Assembly: GCA_016202695.1 (NCBI GenBank)
Contig: JACQOE010000074.1
Location: forward strand, 1 to 50,194
Origin: Pseudomonadota bacterium
GTDB lineage: Bacteria; Pseudomonadota; Alphaproteobacteria; JACQOE01
Length of the DNA stretch: 50,194 bases
Reading direction: 5' to 3'
Made by a program: the position numbers and the translations under genes. Each line of letters opens with the position of its first letter. Within the stretch, counting starts at the first letter, position 1. Positions 44,268 through 50,194 of the stretch are shown here, piece after piece. Under the pieces are notes generated by a model. It was not told the DNA's origin. It did no database searches and worked only from the letters and a program-made list of their open reading frames with translations.

Positions 44268-44420
44268 TCAGTAGCCTCCGCCGCCCCCTCCGCCTCCGCC
44301 ATCGGAACTGTTGACGAAGGATGTCGCCGGGGTGGTGCCCGCCGCGATGTGCTCGCAGCCGGCGAGTCCGAGGGCGAAGGCAATCAGTACCGCGGCGAGC
44401 CCCGCCTGCAATCGCCTCAT
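44268..44420 (-). CDS. Small lipoprotein with poly-glycine tail, 50 aa
   Basis: This short frame encodes a clear lipoprotein signal: MRRLQAGLAAVLIAFALGL then AGC (Cys22), followed by EHIAAGTTPATSFVNSSD, nine glycines and a final Tyr. GGAGG stands 7 bases before ATG 44420; an ATG 6 bases further up (44426) is too close to it. The mature peptide is only about 29 residues. Signal, ribosome-binding site and codon use make a real gene likely. Function unknown. It lies about 150 bp after the metallohydrolase gene in the same direction. Confidence 0.68.
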   Translation of the reverse strand: MRRLQAGLAAVLIAFALGLAGCEHIAAGTTPATSFVNSSDGGGGGGGGGY

Positions 44421-44569
44421 GGCCATGCCTCCCGTACAGGGATCGCCAATCCCTCACCGGAATCAACAGGAGTCGGGGCGAATTGTTCCCGAGCCGCTCG
44501 CGGCTGGCGCACGCTCGGGTCGCGGACCGAGGGAATTTCCCGGCCGCGGTCGGCACTCGCCACCCGCCG

Positions 44570-45439
44570 CTAAAGCAGGTCGATCGGGATCTTGAGGTAG
44601 GTGACGCCGTTGTCCTCGGCCGGCGGGAACTTGCCCGCCCGCATGTTGACCTGCACCGAGGGGATGATGAGCGTCGGCATGCCGAGGGTGGCGTCGCGCT
44701 CGGTGCGCATGGCGACGTACTCCTCCTCGCTGATGCCCTCGCGGACATGCTTGTTGAGGGCCCGCTGCTCGCCCACCGTGCTCTCCCACCTGTGCTCGCG
44801 CCCGCCCGGGGCGTAGTCGTGACAGATGAACACCCGGGTCTCGGGCGGGAGGGCGAGGATGCGCGCGATCGAGCGGTACATCGTGTGGGCGTTCCCGCCC
44901 GGGAAGTCGCAGCGGGCGGTGCCCGAGTCGGGCATGAACAGGGTGTCGCCCACGAACACCGCGTCGCCGATGTAGTAGCTCATGCAGGCGGGCGTGTGCC
45001 CGGGCGTGTGCAGCGCCACGCCGGCGAGGTTGCCGATCCGGAACTCCTCGTTGTCGGCGAGGAGCCTGTCGAACTGCGTTCCGTCGGCCGAAAAAGAACG
45101 TTCGACGTTGAAGATCGTTTTCCAGGTCGCCTGCACCTCGCGGACGTGCTCGCCGATGGCGATCATCGCGCCCAGCTCTCTCTTCAGGAACGGCGCGGCG
45201 GAGATGTGATCGGCATGGATGTGGGTCTCGAGGATGACCTCGACCGTGCGGCCGCGGGCGCGGACGAAGTCGCGGATGCGCTCGGCCGAGGCGGTCGAGG
45301 TGCGCCCCGAGGCCTGGTCGAAGTCGAGGCAGGCATCGATGATCGCCGAGCGATCCGAGCCGGGATCGGAAACCACGTAGGAGACGGTCGAGGAGCCCTC
45401 GTGCAGGAAGGCATCGACCCGCGGCGGATTGTTGTCCAT
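44570..45439 (-). CDS. MBL-fold hydrolase, persulfide dioxygenase-like
   Basis: The 289-aa protein belongs to the ETHE1/Blh branch of metallo-beta-lactamase-fold enzymes: THIHADH (metal ligands), HTPGHTPACMSYYIGDAVFVGDTLF, the conserved GTARCDFPGGNAHTMYRSI, and ICHDYAPGG. Members oxidise glutathione persulfide to sulfite during sulfide detoxification. The length and the C-terminal part (HKHxREG-like NKHVREGISEEEYVAMRTERDATLGMP) fit. It is divergent from a gene for a D-cysteine desulfhydrase, which releases sulfide, so the two may act on the same sulfur pool. Confidence 0.87.
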   Translation of the reverse strand: MDNNPPRVDAFLHEGSSTVSYVVSDPGSDRSAIIDACLDFDQASGRTSTASAERIRDFVRARGRTVEVILETHIHADHISAAPFLKRELGAMIAIGEHVREVQATWKTIFNVERSFSADGTQFDRLLADNEEFRIGNLAGVALHTPGHTPACMSYYIGDAVFVGDTLFMPDSGTARCDFPGGNAHTMYRSIARILALPPETRVFICHDYAPGGREHRWESTVGEQRALNKHVREGISEEEYVAMRTERDATLGMPTLIIPSVQVNMRAGKFPPAEDNGVTYLKIPIDLL

Positions 45440-45595
45440 GCTGCCTCCCGTCCCCGGGGCCGCCCGCCGACGGCGGCATTCCGAGGATCACATTCGCGAA
45501 TTATTATAGTGCGACCGAATTCGATTTCACAGCCCGCATGCCCGGCCCCCATGGCCTTCGCCGGCGCCGCGGCTCCGAACGGAAGGAACGAAACC
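45440..45595. promoter_or_regulatory. Divergent promoter region between persulfide dioxygenase-like and D-cysteine desulfhydrase genes
   Basis: A perfect TATAAT lies on the minus strand at 45503-45508, about 65 bp before the metallohydrolase start, with a weak -35 (TGTGAA). On the plus strand TATAGT at 45505-45510 could be a -10 for the opposite gene. This AT-rich island (ATTCGCGAATTATTATAG) stands out from the GC-rich context and includes the palindrome TTCGCGAA. A shared sulfur-responsive operator is conceivable but not shown. Confidence 0.45.
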
Positions 45596-46645
45596 GTGCT
45601 CCTGGCCGACTTTCCCCGCGTGCGGCTCGCGCATGTGCCGACGCCGCTGGAGGCGATGCCCAATCTCTCGCGCCAACTCGGCGGTCCAGCGCTCCTCGTC
45701 AAGCGCGACGACTGCACCGGCCTCGCGCTCGGCGGCAACAAGGCCCGCCAGCTCGAGTTCTACCTCGGCGAGGCGATCGCCCAGGGGGCGGACACGGTCA
45801 TCACCACCGGCGCGGTGCAGTCCAACCACTCGCGCATGACCGCGGCGGCGGCGCGCAAGCTGGGGCTCGGCTGCGAGATCCAGATCGAGGACCGGGTCGC
45901 GGAGCGGGGCCTCGCCTACCGCGCCTCGGGCAACATGCTCCTCTACCGCGTCTTCGGGGCGAGGCTGCATCCCTTTGCCGAGGGCGAGAACGAGCGCGGG
46001 GCGGACGCGAACCTGGAGTTGATCGCCGGGCGGGTGCGGGCCGCGGGTGGCCGGCCCTACGTCATCCCGCTGGGGCCCGAGCATCCGCCGATCGGGGCGC
46101 TCGGCTACGTCGACTGCGCACAAGAGCTGCTCAAGCAGGCGCGGGAGACGGGGATCGAGATCGACACCGTCGTCGTTGCCTCGGGCAGCGCCTCCACCCA
46201 TTCGGGGCTCCTCGCCGGGCTCCGCGCGCTGGAAAGCCCGGCGAGGGTGTGCGGCATCTGCATCCGCCGGCGTGGCAACGCCCAGGCCGAGCGGGTGCTG
46301 ATGCGCGCCCGCATGGTCGCCGATCTCCTCGGGCGGCCCGGATTGGTGCGAGCCGACGACGTGTGGGTCGAGGACGGGTTCCTCGGCCCCGGCTACGGCC
46401 AGCCGACGGCCGAGATGCGCGAGGCGACCGCGCTTGCTGCCCGGCTCGAGGGGCTCCTCGTCGATCCGGTCTATACCGGCAAGGCCCTGGCCGGGCTGAT
46501 CGGGCTGGTGCGTCGGGGCGCCTTCACGGCCGGCGCCAACGTCGTCTTCCTGCACACCGGCGGCACGCCCGCCCTCTTCGGCTATCCCGAGCTCTTCGCC
46601 GAAGGAGGGGAGGGAACGGGGTCGCCCGGCGCCGCCATCGCGTAG
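45596..46645 (+). CDS. dcyD: D-cysteine desulfhydrase / ACC deaminase family PLP enzyme
   Basis: The 349-aa enzyme probably cleaves D-cysteine to pyruvate, ammonia and sulfide. PLP lysine is in GLALGGNKARQLEFYLGEA, followed by the phosphate/substrate site TGAVQSNHSRMTAAAARKLG and a late VYTGKALAGLIGL and HTGGTPALFGY. The family also holds 1-aminocyclopropane-1-carboxylate deaminase, from which it cannot be separated with certainty by eye. GTG 45596 has GGAAGGAAC 5 bases upstream; ATG 45551 in the same frame is a weaker choice. Its 3' end overlaps the convergent methyltransferase gene by 64 bp. Confidence 0.85.
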   Translation: MLLADFPRVRLAHVPTPLEAMPNLSRQLGGPALLVKRDDCTGLALGGNKARQLEFYLGEAIAQGADTVITTGAVQSNHSRMTAAAARKLGLGCEIQIEDRVAERGLAYRASGNMLLYRVFGARLHPFAEGENERGADANLELIAGRVRAAGGRPYVIPLGPEHPPIGALGYVDCAQELLKQARETGIEIDTVVVASGSASTHSGLLAGLRALESPARVCGICIRRRGNAQAERVLMRARMVADLLGRPGLVRADDVWVEDGFLGPGYGQPTAEMREATALAARLEGLLVDPVYTGKALAGLIGLVRRGAFTAGANVVFLHTGGTPALFGYPELFAEGGEGTGSPGAAIA

Positions 46646-47244
46646 AGCCACATCGGGCGGCCCTCCGCATCCTCGGCGGTTACGGTCTGGAGGATCGCCA
46701 GTCCGGCGCGGCGAATCTCGCCCACCCACCAGTCGGGTGGGCGCACGGTGAGGTGCAGGGGCTGGCCCAGCGTCGCCGGCCCGAAGCGGTCGTCGAAGAG
46801 GGCGATGCCGAGGAAGACGAACCGGCGGGCGGCCGCGCGGAGGTTGGCGAGCACCGCTGGCACGTGGCGGGTGGGGATGTGCTCGAGCACGTCGGTGCAG
46901 AGGATCGCATCGAAACTCCACTTGATGTCCTCGCGCCGCCACAGGCAGCCGACGCTGAGCACGCGCTCGCGGATCGGGTCGAACCAGGGGTCGAGGCAGT
47001 TGGCGGCGATGTCGAAACCGTGGACGTCGAACTCGCCCGGGTGGTGCTCGATCAGCCGGCGCATGACCTTGCCGGAGCCGCAGCCAGCGTCGAGCACGCT
47101 TTGCACCCCGAGCCGGCGGAGCCAGTCGACCAGGCCGAGCCGATCGAGCGCGACCAAGCCGGGCGAGACCCGCCGGTAGTCCTCGCAGCGCCACATGGTG
47201 CGGTATTTGAGCGCCTCGGCGACCCGCTCTGATCGGTCGGTCAT
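46582..47244 (-). CDS. SAM-dependent class I methyltransferase
   Basis: The 220-aa protein has the SAM motif SVLDAGCGSGKVMRRLIEHH, GFDIAANCL, and ILCTDVLEHIPTRHVPAVLANLRAAA, and a WWVGEIRRAGL region typical of small-molecule or glycan methyltransferases. The target is unknown. Its ATG overlaps the stop of the TPR-glycosyltransferase gene as ATGA, so the two are translationally coupled and probably modify the same glycan or protein. Confidence 0.85.
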   Translation of the reverse strand: MTDRSERVAEALKYRTMWRCEDYRRVSPGLVALDRLGLVDWLRRLGVQSVLDAGCGSGKVMRRLIEHHPGEFDVHGFDIAANCLDPWFDPIRERVLSVGCLWRREDIKWSFDAILCTDVLEHIPTRHVPAVLANLRAAARRFVFLGIALFDDRFGPATLGQPLHLTVRPPDWWVGEIRRAGLAILQTVTAEDAEGRPMWLYAMAAPGDPVPSPPSAKSSG

Positions 47245-49205
47245 CGCTCTACGCCCCCGTCGTCGGCCCGCCGGCCCGCAACCAGCGCGCCCAGCCGCTC
47301 CGCCACCTCTGCCATCACTGGGCCCCAGGCGCCCGCCTCTCGCTGGCGGACGAGGGTCATGCTCGGATACCAGGGGCAGTCGCTCCGCCCGAGGAGCCAG
47401 CGCCAGCTCGGAACCGGGGGAAGAAGCGTCCACACCGGGCGTCCGAGCGCGCCCGCCACGTGCACGGTCGCGTTGTCGATCGAGATCACGAGGTCCAGGG
47501 CCGCCACCTGGGCGAAGAAGGACTCCATGTCGGCGAGCGCGTCGACCGCGGGATCGAGGACGATCTCGAGGCCGGTTTCGGCGCGAAATCGCGCGATCTC
47601 CTCGGCCACGGGGCCGTACTGGAGGCTGACGAAGCGGATGCCTTCCTGCCCAAGCACCGGCAGCCAATCGGCCAGCGCGGTCGAGCGCGCCGCGCCCTTG
47701 CTCTTTCTCGTCCCGCCCCGCCAGGAGAGGCCGACGAGCATCTTGTCGCCGGCCCCGGCTTGGTAGGTCGCGCGCATCGCCGTCGCCCGATCCGAATCGG
47801 CCTTCAGGTACGGCCCGGGCTTGGGAATGCGGGTCGGGTCGGGTCGGAGGATCGGGAGCAGGTCTTCGAGGCTCGCCTGAAAAGCGATGTCGGCGCCGCG
47901 GCAGCGTTCGTCTGCGGGCTCGCGCCGCGCCACGACCTCGATGCCAGGGAAGGAGCGCGCGTAAATCCCGCTCATGCGCCGGTCGCCCTCCAGCACCACG
48001 CGGGCGCCAGCCGCAAGGAGGTCGGGCACGAGCGAGACGAACTGCACCTCGTCGCCGATTCCCTGCTCGCACCAGAGGAGGAGCGTGCGCCCGGCGACCG
48101 GCTCTCCTTGCCAGCGGGGGAGCCGCACATGTCGGAGCCGGGCGCGATAGTCGGAGGTGCGCCGGCGCCACTCGGCGCCCCGCCAGCCGTCGGCGAAGTC
48201 GCCTTGGAGGAGCTTCATCTGGGCGAGGTTATTGTGGGCCTCGGGGTAGTCGGGAGCGAGGGCGAGGGCGCGGCGGAAGTGGGCCTCGGCGCGGGCGAAG
48301 TCGCCCTCGTGCAGGAGCAGGGTGGCGAGGTTCGAGTGTGCCTCGGCGAGCGAGGGATCGATGGCGAGCGCCGCCTCGAAGCAGCCCTTGGCGCGGGCGC
48401 CCTCTCCCGCCTCGTCGAGCACGTTGCCGAGATTGAGGCGGGCGAGCGCGGAGGCGGGCGCGAGCGCGACGGCTCGCTCGAGGGCGACCCTGGCGGACGT
48501 CGTCTCGCCGAGGGCGGCGGCGGCGACGCCGAGGTTCATGTGGGTTTCGGCGTCTTCGGGAGCGAAGGCGAGGGCCTGGGCAAACGCCTCCTTCGCCGCC
48601 TCGGGCCGGTCGGCGGCGAACGCCGCCCGGCCGAGGGCCCGCCAAGCCTCGGCGTTGCTCGGCGCCGCCTCGGCCCAGGCGCGAAAATGGGGAATGGCCT
48701 CGCCGGCGAGACCGGCTTGCATGAGGAGGCGGCCGGCGCCGGCGTGCGCCTTGCGCGGGTCCGCGGCACGAGCCGCCGCCGCAGCGAAGCTCGCACGCGC
48801 GGCTTGCGTGTCGCCCAGCCGGAGCCGACATTCCCCCAGCCGGAGATGCGCCTCGGCGAGGCCGGGGGCGCGGGCGACGGCCGCAGCGAAGGCCTTGGCC
48901 GCGTGCCCGAGTTCGCCCCTGAGCAGCGCGAGGCGCCCAAGCGTGTACCAGTAGCCGGCGTTATCCGGGGCGAGTGTGATCGCCTCTTTGAGCCTCTCCT
49001 GGGCGGCGTCGAGATTCCCTTGCCGGTGCTGGATCAAAGCCATCAGGTTGAAGGCGGCGGCGTCGACGGGACGGAAGGCGAGCGCCTCGCGGCAAAGCCG
49101 CTCGGCCTCCGCGATCCGGCCGGCGTGGAAGGCCGCCTCCGCCCGGGCCAGGGCCGAGGGGGGCGGCATGGCGCGCCCAGCCGCGGTTTCTTCGCTCGCC
49201 TGCAT
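47241..49205 (-). CDS. TPR protein with C-terminal glycosyltransferase-like domain
   Basis: The 654-aa protein has about nine to ten tetratricopeptide repeats (about residues 15-350, e.g. AEAHLRLGECRLRLGDTQAAR, AETHMNLGVAAAALGETTSAR, AEAHSNLATLLLHEGDFARAEAHFRRALALAP). A C-terminal domain (about 370-640) of the GT9/GT41-like fold carries LLLWCEQGIGDEVQFVSLVPDLLA, VGLSWRGGTRKSKGAARST and LVISIDNATVHVAGALGRPVWTLLP. Such proteins are thought to glycosylate surface polymers or proteins, including flagellin, but the acceptor here is unknown. ATG 49205 is chosen; GGAGGAGCG lies rather far upstream. It is coupled to the following methyltransferase gene. Confidence 0.85.
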   Translation of the reverse strand: MQASEETAAGRAMPPPSALARAEAAFHAGRIAEAERLCREALAFRPVDAAAFNLMALIQHRQGNLDAAQERLKEAITLAPDNAGYWYTLGRLALLRGELGHAAKAFAAAVARAPGLAEAHLRLGECRLRLGDTQAARASFAAAAARAADPRKAHAGAGRLLMQAGLAGEAIPHFRAWAEAAPSNAEAWRALGRAAFAADRPEAAKEAFAQALAFAPEDAETHMNLGVAAAALGETTSARVALERAVALAPASALARLNLGNVLDEAGEGARAKGCFEAALAIDPSLAEAHSNLATLLLHEGDFARAEAHFRRALALAPDYPEAHNNLAQMKLLQGDFADGWRGAEWRRRTSDYRARLRHVRLPRWQGEPVAGRTLLLWCEQGIGDEVQFVSLVPDLLAAGARVVLEGDRRMSGIYARSFPGIEVVARREPADERCRGADIAFQASLEDLLPILRPDPTRIPKPGPYLKADSDRATAMRATYQAGAGDKMLVGLSWRGGTRKSKGAARSTALADWLPVLGQEGIRFVSLQYGPVAEEIARFRAETGLEIVLDPAVDALADMESFFAQVAALDLVISIDNATVHVAGALGRPVWTLLPPVPSWRWLLGRSDCPWYPSMTLVRQREAGAWGPVMAEVAERLGALVAGRRADDGGVER

Positions 49206-49534
49206 CGGGGTCGCTCGCTCCTCCAGGCGGGTTGAACGAACCGGGCGCGCGCGCCTCGCCGAGGCCCATGCGCACCTCGCGCCCAGTGCCAATCAAGGCG
49301 AGTTTCGACCGGCCTTAGTTAACGAAGGGTTGATAGGACCGGGGTCGTGTCCCTGGGCGTGGTGTAGGAGCGCGAGCGGGTGGTAGCGCGAAGCCTTTGC
49401 AGCGAGTACGGTGTTCCGCCGCGAGTTGACATCTCCCCTCGCGATAAAAGGCTCGATCTACAGCAACTCGGCCGCGTAATAAAGGCTAGACTACGGGGCG
49501 CGGCCTGGGTCAGGCGACCTCCGGCCCGCCCTCG
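49206..49534. other. Non-coding stretch upstream of the TPR-glycosyltransferase gene
   Basis: No convincing gene lies here. On the minus strand two similar AT-rich pieces occur about 37 bp apart, CCTTTATTACGCG (around 49475-49487) and CCTTTTATCGCG (around 49441-49452), each a possible promoter or operator core. TTAA-N7-TTGA at 49319-49333 is one base short of the CtrA consensus TTAA-N7-TTAA. TTGACA occurs on the plus strand near 49426 but has no fitting -10. All are weak. Confidence 0.35.
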
Positions 49535-50194
49535 TCACCCGTTGTGGATGTAAGCGAGCGAATCCCTCGACAGGCGCTCGCAGCCAGAATCGGTGAGCAG
49601 CACGGTCTCGCCGGGAACCACGGCCAGGCCCTTCTCGTCGTCGCGCACGTCCATGTGCAGGAAGAACACCATGCCGGGCTCGGCGAGCACGGGGTTGCCG
49701 CGGTAGAACATCGGCCAGTCCATCCAATTGGGCTGGAAGGTGGCGCCCAGCGAGTAGCCGCAGGCATTGAGCCTTCCCTTGGCATAGGGGGTGCGTTCGA
49801 TCGTCCGCAGGTAAGCCTCGAACACCTCGCCGACCGGACGCCCGGGCCTGAGCGCGGCCTCGCAGGCCTCGAGGCAATCGAGCCCTATCCGGTGCATCTC
49901 TGCGTGTTGGCGGTTGGGCCGGCCCACCTTGAGCGTGCGCATGAGGCAGGCGTGATAATGCTTGTAGACGCCGGCGAACTCGAGGGTGAGCTGGTCGTCG
50001 TCGGTGAGGTGCCGGCGGTCGGACTGGGTCCGCACCAGCAGGGCCGCGCCGCCCGAGCCGATGATGAACGTGTTGCCGGGATAGTCGCCGCCGCCACGGA
50101 ACACCGCCCCCTGCATCGCCGCCAGGATGTCGCCCTCGAACGCCCCCGGACGCGCCAGCCTCACCGCTTCCGCCAGCGCCGCGTCAGCCAGCTC
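49535..50194 (-). CDS. M24-family (Xaa-Pro peptidase / ectoine hydrolase-like) enzyme, partial
   Basis: The frame enters from the right edge, so the N terminus is missing. The visible 219 residues are the C-terminal pita-bread domain: GAFEGDILAAMQGAVFRGGGDYPGNTFIIGSG, DDQLTLEFAGVYKHYHACLMRTLKVG, and EPGMVFFLHMDVRDDEKGLAVVPGETVLLT. Where classic aminopeptidase P has GHGIG, this has CGYSLG, as in the creatinase/ectoine-hydrolase-like branch, so it may act on a non-peptide amide. The substrate is unknown. Confidence 0.85.
   Translation of the reverse strand, partial: ELADAALAEAVRLARPGAFEGDILAAMQGAVFRGGGDYPGNTFIIGSGGAALLVRTQSDRRHLTDDDQLTLEFAGVYKHYHACLMRTLKVGRPNRQHAEMHRIGLDCLEACEAALRPGRPVGEVFEAYLRTIERTPYAKGRLNACGYSLGATFQPNWMDWPMFYRGNPVLAEPGMVFFLHMDVRDDEKGLAVVPGETVLLTDSGCERLSRDSLAYIHNG

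Overview
The window is a high-GC chromosomal segment of an alphaproteobacterium, most likely of the Rhodospirillales/Rhizobiales type. This rests on gene content and order: rpmH-rnpA-yidD-yidC-yihA-argB followed by a HAD nucleotidase-dapD-dapE; argD-argF-hslO; a SAM-II riboswitch in front of metZ; and DUF2336, DUF6165 and an FNR/FixK-type regulator. I cannot assign genus or species from sequence alone. GC content is visibly lower only in the first 2 kb.

Region 1 (1-1974) is a complete IS1595-family insertion sequence (60-1916). It has 23-bp near-perfect terminal inverted repeats and an 8-bp target duplication (CTTGTTTC). Besides the transposase it carries three passenger reading frames, one a HEPN-like protein with an RNxxxH motif. 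The insertion has split a small chromosomal gene after codon 19. Its ribosome-binding site and start lie to the right of the element and its continuation runs off the left edge.

Region 2 (2143-13338, mostly minus strand) is a ribosome/membrane-biogenesis and amino-acid block: rpmH, rnpA, yidD, yidC, yihA, argB, then a HAD nucleotidase, dapD, dapE and a membrane protein. It is interrupted by two plus-strand genes, a PAS-GGDEF diguanylate cyclase and a DUF2336 protein. rpmH has a clear sigma-70 promoter and a TTG start.

Region 3 (13512-25459) holds a TVP38-type membrane protein with a flavin disulfide reductase, an orphan histidine kinase, a trans-aconitate methyltransferase, an rRNA methyltransferase, an FNR-type regulator, panB-panC, a secreted PQQ-type sugar dehydrogenase and an RraA-like/SDR pair.

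Region 4 (25525-35181) holds an RND efflux pump and its adaptor, tRNA-Gly(CCC), an M20 peptidase, the SAM-II/terminator leader with metZ, apaG, folE and a DUF2848 protein.

Region 5 (35336-50194) holds a trkH gene broken by a one-base deficit in a G run, then argD-argF-hslO-lipoprotein, recX, a large MscS channel, DUF6165, a glycine-tailed small lipoprotein, a persulfide-dioxygenase-like metallohydrolase divergent from a D-cysteine desulfhydrase, a translationally coupled TPR-glycosyltransferase/methyltransferase pair, and a partial M24 peptidase at the right edge.

Most of the window is ordinary housekeeping sequence. The parts that deserve a second look are the passenger-carrying IS1595 element and its disrupted target, the metZ attenuator, the trkH frameshift, and a few small genes. 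I did not find a CRISPR array, prophage or convincing new multi-gene defence system.
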